Of a stretch of DNA of 64,000 nucleotides, positions 33,607-44,100 are shown in pieces. The DNA is from Trametes villosa (Eukaryota; Basidiomycota; Agaricomycetes; Polyporales; Polyporaceae): assembly GCA_002964805.2 (NCBI GenBank), contig PUDQ02000001.1, forward strand, positions 2,628,001 through 2,692,000, read 5' to 3'. Position 1 is the stretch's first letter. Each line of letters begins with the position of its first letter. The notes below the pieces were generated by a model that saw only the letters and a program-made list of their open reading frames with translations, was not told the origin of the DNA and made no database searches. The position numbers and the translations under genes are program-made.

Positions 33607-34276
33607 TAGCCTTCATGGTATACCCCACACCTCAGTAATAGTTCGTCTGTCGGTCCACCTGTGTTAACTTGCCATGCGCTAATACTCTCCCGTTGACAGC
33701 AAAGTTTGTATGGCATCCCGCTGCGATGAAATTGCCTTCGATCGTCTCTGTCGATACAGACATATATTTGGAATGCCCCTCCAAAGTCCAGCGCTCGTGT
33801 CAGCCTATCAAGTCCGAACGTGCTACTCTGGCGTTCGCCCGTCCCGGGCCGCGCTGACCCACTCGAACTCCCCGTACTACAGGTGAGTCCAGTGCTCTAT
33901 TTAGCGGCACACAACGTCCGCATGGCCACGCGTGTTCTAGCGGAAGAGTCTCAGAGCGCCGTGGCGGTGACCTGAACTTGTTCCCCGCTACGTACACCCG
34001 CCCCCCGCGTCACCGACTGCAGTACGTCGAGCTTCGTATTCTCAGAATGGCCGCTCGCCATCCGGGAGCTAGGCGTTCTGTAGGGACAGCGCGAGCGGTA
34101 ACGCAGATTCCTGCTCACCTGCGCCAGGCACTTCGTAGGTGAAGTTCGGATACTGCGTGAACTACTGACATGTCGGGTTCCGTCGCCCTCAGCCTCTCGC
34201 AGATACATAAGGGGCTCGCTCCTCCGCCATGAATTTAGCAACAGCTTTCATCCAGATCGCAAGTACGCAAACGACC
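33607..34276. other. Spacer between monooxygenase copies 2 and 3
   Basis: About 670 nt; no gene recognised. A weak TATA-like atacataa lies near 34203, and the upstream in-frame ATG 34229 (see copy 3) falls inside. Confidence 0.45.
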
Positions 34277-36049
34277 ATGCAGCAGACCCAGCAGAAGAAG
34301 TTCGAAGTCGCCATTGTCGGCGGCGGCATATGCGGCCTGACGTTGGCCGTCGCGCTGCAGAAGGCCGGGGTTTCGGTCCAGCTCTTCGAAGCGGCGGTAT
34401 GTCACTCGAATTCGCCCTGCGGCCGCCTCAGGTCTAACCAACATTACCAGGCTGCCTTCGGCGAAGTCGGCGCAGGCATTGGACTCGGTGCGTCCTGGCG
34501 CATCTGAATATGGACATGCTACTGGCAGGCTTGCTCACTTACAACGCGTTCTATTGTAGGACCGAACGCGATCACCGTCCTCAAGGGACTCGACGTTTGG
34601 GATGAGGTGATGAAGAAATGCACCCCTGTCGACCTCCAGCACCAGCGTTTCATCTTCCGCACCGGCGTTGGAGAGCACAAAGTGGTCTATGAGGTATGGC
34701 CGCCGCGCACACTATGGCACCCATCTGACCGCATTACACACTCCGTAGTACCCCGCTGAGCTCCCCAAAGATGAGGGCCTCGGAATCCATCGGTAGAGAA
34801 TTCGCCCTGGCTTGTCGTACGGTCTAATCTGACTTTGCGCCCAGTGCCACCCTCCTGGACGCGCTCATAGGCCTCGTAGACCACGCCGCCTGCCACTTCC
34901 ACAAACGCTGCGGGTCGGTGGTGGAGTCGCCCAGTAACCCGAAGCGCATCCTCCTGAGCTTCCTCGACGGCACGACGCACGAGGCTGACGTCGTGCTCGG
35001 CGCCGACGGCATTAAGAGCGCGGTCCGCGAGTTCCTTGTTGGCCACGAGAACAACATTGCCGCCTTCAGCAACACTGTCGTGTACAGAGGCCTGATCCCA
35101 TATGCCGACCTCAAGGCTGCCGGGTTCAAGATCGACCTCACCGACCATCCTACGTGTATCGTGGGACCTAACAAGGTGAGCATACCCCGCCTGCCTGCGT
35201 ACAAGTAGCGGATATTGACGTCCCCGCTTCTAGCATTTCATTATTTTCCCTATCAAGCACGCGGAGATCGTAAGTCCCTGCGCACAGCTCGCAACTCTCT
35301 CTCTCTAGACTTACCGAGCTGCCCGTGCGCGCACAGATCAACGTCGTCGCCTTCGACGCGAAGTACGATCTCGCTATCGGCGCAGCGGACGTGGACGAGG
35401 GCACAGCCTGGGTTGCGGAATCCACCCGAGAGGAGCTTAAGCAAGCATACGAAGGTTGGGGCCCCGACGTGCAGATCTTGCTGGACTGCATGCCAGAGAA
35501 GCCGAGCAAGTGGTACATCCACGTTGTACATCCTTCGCTCGAGAGCTACTCTAAGGGCCGAGTAGCCCTCCTGGGCGACGCGGTAATTCGAGTCCTGAAC
35601 GATTGCCTATTTTCCGTCGCGTTAACACCAAATTACTCTAGGCGCATGGAATGCTCCCCCACCTCGGCGCCGGGGCTGGACAGGGCCTCGAGGACGTCTA
35701 CATGCTCGCCCGTCTCCTCCGGCACCCGGACACCAATGTCAATAGTCTGGAGGTGCGACATCGTCGTTTTCGCGCCGGTATCTGTCTGACGGCGCGTTCC
35801 CAGACCGTCCTCCAGGTGTACTCCGATTTCCGCCGCCCCCGTGCGCAGATGGTGTGGGACGGAAGCCGCTTCGCAGGTCGCGTCTACGATGGCACCGGGC
35901 CGCACGGGGAGGACTTCGAGAAGATCGGAGAGGACCTCTCTCCTGAGAGGCTGTACCACCCGATCTGGCGCCACGACTTCGATGCGGAGTTCGAGCGAGT
36001 GCTGACGACGCTGCGCAAGCGAGATGCTTTCCCCGCCGTCTCGAAGTAA
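34277..36049 (+). CDS. FAD-dependent monooxygenase, array copy 3
   Basis: Seen: MQQTQQKKFEVAIVGGGICG from ATG 34277; an in-frame ATG at 34229 would add 16 residues, but copies 2 and 4 start at the equivalent of 34277 and the nearest TATA-like sequence is only about 25 nt before 34229. Then FGEVGAGIGLGPNAITVLKG, DALIGLVDHAACHFHKRCGS, VLGADGIKSAVREFLV, HFIIFPIKHAEI, FDAKYDLAIGAADVDEGTAW, RVALLGDA, AHGMLPHLGAGAGQGLEDVY and a C-terminal end FPAVSK at 36049. The middle segment (FDAKYDLAIGAADVDEGTAW) differs most from the others (which read FSARYDIPIGSANLPEGAPW), so substrate specificity may differ (inference). Confidence 0.9.
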
Positions 36050-36936
36050 CGGTGTCGGTCTCAGTCGGAGATTGTGCAAACTTGAACTAAGTAGTGTCCC
36101 GCCGATGTAACAAGTGGTAGTTGCTCAATTGTCGATTGTGTGAAGTCTTACAGCCATATGCATTTCTATCCTAACTGCACTTCCGCAGTTATGCCACACG
36201 AAATCGTTTGGAGGCCCCAGTAAACAAAAGCTCGTGGTCGGCGGTAACTCGCAGGCCCGGCGCGATCGAGTGGTCCCGACGCGCGCCAGTGATTCCCACG
36301 ACGCCTCCTTCCATCCACCGCCACTGCCTCCCATGGCAATCGTCCTCCGACTCGAACCGACTCGAACGGCCTCCGTGACGCTCTTCGCGACAGGGAGGCG
36401 ATTCTGGCAGGGGGCTCACTTGTTTTATTTAGTTGATTACCCCGAGTGCATCGGCCACAACGTCAAAGATGATAGACAGCGTATGTCCAGTGCCTACGAC
36501 AGTGGCCGGCTTGAGTTGCGTTCGGCACGCATCAACATGTCCGGGGCCCAACTTCAGCCCGAGATTACTGTGAAGGTATTCATGGTGACCGCTGTAGCGC
36601 AGTGGATTGCTCGGCAGTGTGGTTTGTCCATCTGCGGTACGCAGCACCGGCAACAGCTTCGCGACTACGCGTCGGTGTGTAGGTGGCGCGGATCCTTTTC
36701 AATGCCCACCACGGGACTCTCGGACTAATCCTGCTGATGTTCTGAACCCGACGTTCGCGTACCCACCACCAACGGGATGTGCGCAGCTTCCTATGTTCAT
36801 GATAGAAGGCTCCAGCTTACTCACAGCTGACGGCTTACCGTGATACTCTCGGTCTCTCACAGCTATATATAAGACATGGATCCCTGCTCCCGAATGCCTC
36901 ACAGCTCAAGAAGTCAGAAGATCACCTTAAACACCT
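36050..36936. other. Spacer between monooxygenase copies 3 and 4
   Basis: About 890 nt, longer than the other spacers; only short frames without family resemblance. Confidence 0.45.
36864..36873 (+). promoter_or_regulatory. TATA box, monooxygenase copy 4
   Basis: tatatataag, 73 nt before the ATG at 36937. An ATG at 36876 lies too close to the TATA box to be in the transcript. Confidence 0.6.
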
Positions 36937-39900
36937 ATGCAACAGGTACTCAAGAAGGATTTCCAGGTCGCCATCGTCGGCGGGGGCGTGTGTGGCTTAA
37001 CATGTGCCATAGCCCTGCAGAGAGCAGGGGTTCCCGTGCAGCTGTTCGAAGCCGCGGTATGTCCTACCGCTTTCTACTGTGTCCACCTTTTGACTCTGCC
37101 TCCTCCTGTCAGGCAGCGTTTGGCGAGATTGGCGCCGGAATCGGCGTAGGTACGTGTATAGCGGTAGACCATTTGACTGTCGCTGACGGGGACTCCTTCA
37201 TCGCCCGGCTCTAGGACCAAATGCCATCGATGTCCTTAAAAGGATTGGAATATGGGACGACGTGATGAAGAAATGCACCCCTGCCGATCTCGGGCTCCAG
37301 GGATTCATCTATCGTACAGGGGTTGGCGAGCATAAGACAGTTTTTGAGGTAAGCATCGCACATCCTCCTCACTGAGCCACCGAGCGGTGCTGATGCATAT
37401 CTGTAGTACCCTGTAGAATATCCTCAAGACGAGGGGCTTGGCATTCACCGGTAACGGTCGTGTCTGAATCCCTTGGTAATCACAGCAGCTAACTGCAGTC
37501 TGTATCTCAGTGCGGCGTTCTTGGATTCTCTCGTCGGCCTTATAGACCCCGCGCACTGTCATTTCAACAAACGCTGCATATCAATCACCGAGTCGCCCAC
37601 CAACCCGAAGCGATCCCTTCTAACCTTCCTCGATAGCACTACACACGAGGCGGACGTGGTGTTGGGCGCGGACGGCATCAAGAGCTCTGTCCGGAAGTTC
37701 CTCCTGGGCGCGGCAGACAACCGGGTTGCTTTCAGCAACACCGTCGCCTACAGGGGCCTCATTCCCTATGACGAGCTGAAAGCGGCCGGGTTCAAGACCA
37801 ACCTCGCCGATAACCCCACTTGCTTCGTTGGTCCAAGCAAGGTTTGCATGTCCTTCCCACTGATCTACCGCTCTTACTAAACTCTCAATCCGCCCTCAGC
37901 ACTTCATCTTATTCCCTATCAACGACACAAAGATCGTAAGACTGCCCTCCCTCAGATTGTGCCTTCATAGTCTCATAGGTTTCGCGAACCCGGTGGTCGT
38001 CCCTAGCATGCTGTACGGCGCTGACGCTTTTCTTACCCCAGTCCGCACACTCCACGGCCACACGCGCAAGCATGGCTCGGTGGGGCATGTCCGTCGGCTC
38101 GCCATGGTGCAGCGACAGGCGCTTCTGGCCATGACGGGGGCCCTGCGCTCTGCGCCGACGGACGCGCTGGAGGCGCATGCCCGCTTGCTGCCGTTCGACA
38201 TGCTGGTGGACAAGCTCTGCCAGCGTGCGGCGGTACGCCTGTGCACCCTCCCGAAGACGCACCCGCTCGCAGCGCACGTCAGCCGGGCAGGTCGGCGGTT
38301 GGTCAAGGCGCACCGCTCGGCTTTGCACGAGCTGCTCGATGCGTACCGGCCGTGGCTGGACCTCCCCGCTACCGAGCGCATACGGCCTGTGCGGCTGCAC
38401 CCGCGATGGACGCCGCGCCACCGCGTGCACGTCATCCCCGACCGCGAGGCGGCAGCAGCGGATGACGCTCGATGGGCGCAGGACGGCGCATACCGGGTGT
38501 ACACGGACGGCTCGGACCGCGACGGCGGGGTGGGTGCGGCAGCGCTGCTCTACCGGCCGGGCCGCGACCAGCCCGACGTGCTGCACTACCACCTGGGCCC
38601 GTCGACGCGCCACACGGTCTACGAGGCTGAGATCGTAGCCACCATCCTCGGGCTGGAGCTCTTGCGACGCGCGCGACTCTGCACTCAAGCGGCCTCCATC
38701 GGTCTTGATAACACCGCCGCGATTCAAGCCTCTACGCTACGTACTCCGGGTGCAGGTCGTTATCTCACTGACATATTTCACGCAGCTGTACGGGCACTCA
38801 AACGGGCGCGGCCGCACCTGCAGCTCACGCTGCGGTGGGTGCCGGGGCACACGGAGGTACCGGGCAACGAAGCGGCGGACGAGGCTGCAAAGGAGGCTGC
38901 GGGCGGCCGTTCGTCGCCGTCTGCGGACCTGCCCAAGTCCCTCCGTGTCCCGCTGCCGCTCAGCGCCTCGCGCGCGCGCCAGAACTATGCGCAAGAGCTC
39001 GAGCGGCGCGCGGGTGTGCGTTGGCGCACTTCTGCGCGCGGCTTGCGCATGGCAGAGATCGACCGCACCCTCCCCTCCAAGAAATATGATGCGCTCATTG
39101 CGCCGCTCCCCCGACGGCATGCCAACCTCCTCGTTCAGTTCCGCACTAACCACGTACCTTTGCAGGCCTACCTGGCGCGGATTGGCAAGGCGGAGACGGC
39201 GACCTGCCCGACGTGCGGTACGGCCCCGGAGACAGTCTCGCACTTCCTCCTGGCGTGCCCGACCTACTCCCTTCACCGGGCCGTACACCTTCGCCCGCTC
39301 GGCTTCTCCGGGCGCAACCTCGCCACGCTGCTGAACACCAAGGACGCCCTCCGCCCTCTCTTCACCTACGTCAACGCGACCGGTCGCCTGCGCTCCGCGG
39401 TCGGCGCGCTCGTGGGCCCGCGCTCCGGCTACCCCGACTCCGACAGCGACGCCGACGGAGCCTGACCCCGCCCCGCCCCTGCCCGTGCTTCCCCTTTTCT
39501 TTTGTCAGTTTACTTTGTACGATAACGGGTGTGTCATGGCCGTAATGTCCACGTTGGGGCCGGGGGAGTTCTGACGCGGTCTCGGTGTCCGCCGGACTCG
39601 CGTACCCCCCTCGTAGCAAGAGGCAAACAGCCCGGTGGCGCGCACGCTGTCTTCAAGTGCGAGGGGTTTAGAACCCGGTGCCCTGCCGTCCGCGGCCGGC
39701 GTGGTTGGCGGGACACGAGCCCTAGCTAGATTCACCCACCCATGCTCTCCTCTCCCCTTCATACTTATGCGGTCCCCTCTTTCTCGGTCTCGTTCTCGGT
39801 CCCTTTATCATATCATACTATTGTGCCCGCGGCGACTCCTCGGAGTCGCTGCACTCTCTCTTCTACCCCTACATACGACCGCGCATCCCCTTGCTCCCGC

Positions 39901-40731
39901 TCCCGTAGTGACCTGCTTTGTATTGCCTACCATAGGGCGAGGCCCTCGAGGGCAATAAACGAGGATACAAAGAAAAAAAGGTTTCGCGAACCGCCCACAG
40001 ATCAACGTGGTTGCCTTCTCCGCTCGGTATGACATCCCCATCGGCTCCGCAAACCTGCCCGAGGGCGCGCCCTGGGTAGAGTACTCCACACGGGACGAGA
40101 TGAAGGAGGAATATGCGGGCTGGGGCCCCGACGTCTCCGTCCTGCTGGACTGCATGCCGGAGAAGCCGAGCAAGTGGTCTATTCACGTCGTGCACCCTCC
40201 GCTAGAGAGTTACGCGAAAGGCAGGGTGGCGTTGCTTGGCGATGCGGTATGTCACCTCCTAACTGGAAGATAGACCCGGAGAGGCTGATGTTTTTTCTTT
40301 GCTTGCTCAGGCTCATGGCATGCTCCCTCACCTCGGCGCAGGAGCTGGACAAGGCCTTGAAGACGCATACATGCTCTTTCGCCTGCTCGGCCACCCAGAC
40401 ACCAACGTCGACAACATAGAGGTACGTACGCCCATCATACAGTTACACGCTCGCGAATCCGTACTGAGAGAACACGTAGGCCGTTCTCCAGGTGTACTCT
40501 GAGCTCCGGCGTCCCCGCGCGCAGATGGTGTGGGACGGGAGCTGCTTCGCTGGGCGCGTGTACGACGGTACGGGCCCGCACGGGGAGGACTTTGACAAGG
40601 TCACGGAGGACTTGTCGCCCGAGAAGCTGTACAAGCCGGTGTGGCGACACGACTTCGACGCGGAGTTCGAGAGCGCGGTCACCACGCTGCGGGAGCGTGG
40701 GGCTTTTGCTGGTACTGGGGCTTCTGCGTAA
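36937..40731 (+). CDS. FAD-dependent monooxygenase, array copy 4, with LINE-carrying intron
   Basis: Seen 5' part: MQQVLKKDFQVAIVGGGVCG, FGEIGAGIGVGPNAIDVLKR, DSLVGLIDPAHCHFNKRCIS, VVLGADGIKSSVRKFLLGAA, HFILFPINDTKI. Then donor gtaag at 37936. The matching acceptor is at 40000, and the 3' part continues INVVAFSARYDIPIGSANLP, WGPDVSVLLDCMPEKPSKWS, RVALLGDA, AHGMLPHLGAGAGQGLEDAY, TLRERGAFAGTGASA to 40731. All exons are open and match the sisters, so the coding potential is intact. The only lesion is a 2-kb retroelement in an intron that would otherwise be about 63 nt. Fungal splicing of such a long intron may be poor, so expression is uncertain. Confidence 0.85.
37978..37990 (+). repeat. Target-site duplication, left copy
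   Basis: ggtttcgcgaacc, 13 bp, repeated exactly at 39980-39992 and flanking the LINE insertion. The preceding base is also shared, but on the right side it may belong to the A-rich tail. Confidence 0.85.
37991..39979 (+). mobile_element. 5'-truncated non-LTR retrotransposon (LINE)
   Basis: About 2.0 kb, same orientation as the host gene. The left end begins within the C-terminal part of a reverse-transcriptase ORF, without the catalytic RT domain. The ORF runs to 39465, followed by about 500 nt of 3' UTR ending in an A-rich tail (gaggatacaaagaaaaaaa). It is bounded by a perfect 13-bp target-site duplication. 5' truncation, A-rich 3' end and duplication of variable length are the standard marks of target-primed reverse transcription. 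The open ORF and exact duplication indicate a young insertion. Confidence 0.9.
37993..39465 (+). CDS. LINE ORF2 fragment: RT C-terminal region, RNase H, CCHC zinc motif
   Basis: Partial: no start codon of its own is expected, because the 5' end is cut by truncation. Seen: VVVPSMLYGADAFLTPVRTL and RRLAMVQRQALLAMTGALRS (region after the RT domain of LINEs); RNase H with YRVYTDGSDRDGGVGAAAL (first Asp), VYEAEIVATILGLELL (Glu), SIGLDNTAAIQAS (Asp) and LRWVPGHTEVPGNEAADEAA (His, Asp); then a C-terminal TCPTCGTAPETVSHFLLACP, a C-x2-C-x8-H-x4-C zinc motif. Stop at 39465. About 490 residues with no internal stop. The RNase H plus terminal zinc motif fits Tad-like fungal LINEs; exact clade not determined. 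Catalytically dead for mobility because the RT domain is absent. Confidence 0.88.
   Translation: MVVPSMLYGADAFLTPVRTLHGHTRKHGSVGHVRRLAMVQRQALLAMTGALRSAPTDALEAHARLLPFDMLVDKLCQRAAVRLCTLPKTHPLAAHVSRAGRRLVKAHRSALHELLDAYRPWLDLPATERIRPVRLHPRWTPRHRVHVIPDREAAAADDARWAQDGAYRVYTDGSDRDGGVGAAALLYRPGRDQPDVLHYHLGPSTRHTVYEAEIVATILGLELLRRARLCTQAASIGLDNTAAIQASTLRTPGAGRYLTDIFHAAVRALKRARPHLQLTLRWVPGHTEVPGNEAADEAAKEAAGGRSSPSADLPKSLRVPLPLSASRARQNYAQELERRAGVRWRTSARGLRMAEIDRTLPSKKYDALIAPLPRRHANLLVQFRTNHVPLQAYLARIGKAETATCPTCGTAPETVSHFLLACPTYSLHRAVHLRPLGFSGRNLATLLNTKDALRPLFTYVNATGRLRSAVGALVGPRSGYPDSDSDADGA
39980..39992 (+). repeat. Target-site duplication, right copy
   Basis: ggtttcgcgaacc, directly after the A-rich tail; identical to 37978-37990. 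The remainder of the original intron (gcccacag) follows, then the exon at 40001. Confidence 0.85.
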
Positions 40732-41150
40732 TGCCGTGATCGTAGTATGCTGTAACTTGAAGCGTTGCTTTACATTAAACACCAGGACTTTAATTAGGAA
40801 ATCGCTGCTGCATCTGCTATACCAGCACCGTATCCGGAGGAGCTCAGCGACTTAAGATGCATACGACCTCTACAATGCATCCAGCATGATCGAGAACATA
40901 AGCCTCTTGGCAACATGCCGGCCGACTCCTGGAGACCAAATACCATAGCATTCACTTATCTTTCCTGTATACGAATTCGGGCACGCACAACGTTTATGAC
41001 ACCGCGTATATTCGATGCCACATTGCAACTATAGTACATCCTAGCCGCCGAGAACCGTATCTCTCTTCCACACCTCGACATCTATCGTACAACGGACAAG
41101 TCCGAACCGTATCCCAGAGAACCAGACAATTCATTTGCTTTCGTCCAAGC
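40732..41150. other. Convergent 3' space
   Basis: About 420 A/T-richer bases between the stops of monooxygenase copy 4 (+) and the NBR1-like gene (-); no gene seen. Confidence 0.5.
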
Positions 41151-44100
41151 TCAGTCATCCTCAGACGAGCTGTCGAAGAGCATCACATATTCGATATCCT
41201 GCGGCACGTGCGAGGGGGAGACGAGGACGCGCGAGCGGCTGTCCTCGTACATCGCGTCGTCGTCGGATGAGCCGGTCGAGGAGACGGCGTCGAGGAGCGA
41301 GATCGAGGAACCGCCCTCAGAAGGCGGGATCGAAGGGACGGTCACCGAGGGGGTGGAGTACCGGGTGGGGACGTGCTCCACGGTAGACCGAACTGAGGAC
41401 GGGTGGCCGGGCTGGGGCATGATCACCGAAGAGGACGCCAGGGACTCCGACGAGGACTCGTTGACTTCGGCGACAGTGATGCTGAAGCGAACCTGGTTAG
41501 CGTACTTTCAAACAAAGACGAGCGAGTAGCTACTCACTCAACCCAAACGCTGTGGCCAAAAAGGTTGCCTTTGCCGTCGCTGAGCCTCCAGGAGCTGACG
41601 TATTTGCCGGGCACTTCGGGAGCCTGCGGATGTTACGTTAGTCCTGAGCCTATGCGTATTATCCTCACGGCGTACGTACCTTCATCTCTCCGGCGACGAC
41701 TTCAACCTCTTCGCCTGCCTTCACAACACCAACGTGAACCTTGATCGGCGTGTTCTCGCGGGGCGCCATGCGGTCACCAGCGACGAACACAAGCTCAGTC
41801 GTCTCCGGCCACTCGCCCGGGCCGATGTTCTTCATGCGCCACGACTTCACAAACTCCGCGCCGGGAGGGAAGATCTGGCCATCCGCGATGTTGTTGTCCG
41901 AGACGAAAGTGGCGAGGAGAGGCGCCGGGGGCGGGGCGCGCAGCTGCGTCGGCGGGACCAGACGATCGATGGACTCCCGGACGTTGCGCGCCGCGTTGCG
42001 GACTGGGGGGACCCCGAGGATGATTTCGCTCAAGCGGCGGCCGGTGGTGAACGGGTTGGAGGGGCGCTCGGGCATCAGGGGCCTGCACAGAAGCGGCTCC
42101 CCAACCAGCGGCGACGACTCGACAGCGACGGGGTGCATCTCCCTCTCCTCAGGCGCGGGCACGTTGGGCTGCTCGACCTTTGCCTCATCGGTAGTCATAC
42201 CGCCGGGCATCGCGAACCCGCTGCTAGACGTCTGCGCAGACGTCGGCACATTGGCCGGGGTAGCGGGAGGCTGAAGTAGGTGCTGGAGCAGGGAGGTGAC
42301 CTCGGGCCACAGCTGGCGCCATTCGTTGTTGACCGGACCAAGCCTCGGGACGGAGTTCGACGTGTTCGAAGACATCGGGACGTCCGATGGCGTTGCGAAC
42401 CCATCGACGTGACTCTCTACCTCCCCACTCTCTTCCATTACTGGGCGCTCTTCGCGAATAGCGGCGGGCTCGTCGAGGTCAATGAGACGGACCTCGCTTT
42501 CCATCGGCTGGGGAAGGACGGCCTCCGCGATGCTGCTGATGCGCTTGAAGAAGTCGTCGACGCTGGTGTCGCGAACCCGGTAAGGTGACGGGGGAGGGAG
42601 GGCTGACACCTCGGCCATTCCGACCACGCGGTCGAACGGGTTGCTCGTGACAGAGACTGGAGAGCGCGGAGAGCGTGGCGGGGTGATCGCACGGCTGGCC
42701 GAAGGCGACCATATCTCCAGATCCTGGGGAGGGGGCGACGGCGCAGGAGACATGTAGAAGCGCGGCATCATCGGTGCAGGGGGAGACTGGGAGAGTTGGC
42801 GCATCTGCTCGCGGATCTCGGGCGTAACCTCAGGAAGAGGGCGCACCTGAGCCGGGGGAGGCGCATACACGCTGAAGTGCTGCGAGATGGGGGACTCAGG
42901 GACCTCGGGCATAGCGTCCATGCGCTCCTCGAACTCTGGGGCGTCGAGGAAGGGGTCCTCGACGGGGTCGGGCGGCGACTGGTGCATGGGCGACTCGAAG
43001 ATCGTGGGGACCCTCGTGTCAGGGGTCTTCATCTTGAGCAGCGGGTGCGTGATGGGGTGAACGGGGATGGGGTGGGCCTCGCAAGTCTCGCAGAGGTCGA
43101 AGTCCTCGCAGGTCTCGCTCATGCACTACATCTCAAGTGAGCCGACTGGAGCAAACTACACGCCATAGATCACTTTACCTTGTAGCGAATGCCGACAATC
43201 CTGCGCCCGCAGACGTTGCAAGATGCACGGTGCACAGGGTCGTTGGCGCGGTTGCGAAGCTGGTGGGCGAGTGAGACATAGGCGCAGTACGACTGACGGA
43301 GACACCTACCATCAGTATCGCAGGCTCGCCGACCTTCACGAAGCCATGGCCGGGGTGCTGCTCGTGGGCGATCCTGTAAGAAGGAAGTCAGTAGCGTTTC
43401 ATAGAGTCGAGTTTCGACCTGTAACTCCACGTACTTGTAGCACAGCTGGCACATATCGTAGTCCGGGCAATCCAAGCACTTCTGCAGGGACGTCAGTAGA
43501 CGATCGTAGTCAGCGATGACATCCTACTCACGAAGCGGTCACCGCGGATGCGCGAATCGCACAAGTTGCACATGGCGTTGTGCACCACCGGCTCGACGTC
43601 GCGACGGTGAGTCCTGGGCGTCTCCTCGCGCGGAACAGGCTCGGGAACGTTGTCGCTCTCGTCATCGCCGGAGAAAACGGTGTGCACGATGACCTCGCCG
43701 GGCTTCTCTATGCCGAAGAACTGGTGGGCCGGGTGGTGCTGAGAGCGCAGGAACGGCGTCGTCAAGCACGTCTGGCACAGGTCGTAATCGGGGCAGTCGA
43801 GGCACTTGTTGCGCACACCGACGATCTCGTGGTTGCAGATGTCGCAGATGATGTTCTTGTGGACCGGCCGGGCTGGTTCAGAGGGTGCCGCCGTCCCCTC
43901 GGGCTGGGACGGCTGGCTACCGCGCCCGAAGAGTGGGCGGTTGTGGCGAGCCAACGCCACCTGGAAACCGCTGAGCTCCCCAGGCGTGGTAACGGGGAAG
44001 AACGCATGCGAGGCATCATGGTTTGCGCGGCGGTCGGGGTCCGAAATGCAAGTCGTGCACAGGTCATAGTCTGCGTCGTTGTTTATAAGATGATGAAGCA

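Noticed and set aside
37957..39465. Taking the 502-residue RNase H frame as a host gene
   Set aside because: Target-site duplication, A-rich tail and LINE-type RNase H/zinc motif show it is a retroelement fragment; its first residues (37957-37990) are host intron sequence read through.
36937..40731. Calling monooxygenase copy 4 a pseudogene
   Set aside because: All exons are open and the insertion is confined to an intron, so loss of function is possible but not shown by sequence.
29449..40731. A secondary-metabolite gene cluster around the monooxygenases
   Set aside because: No backbone synthase, transporter or regulator is seen beside them; the flanks are housekeeping genes.
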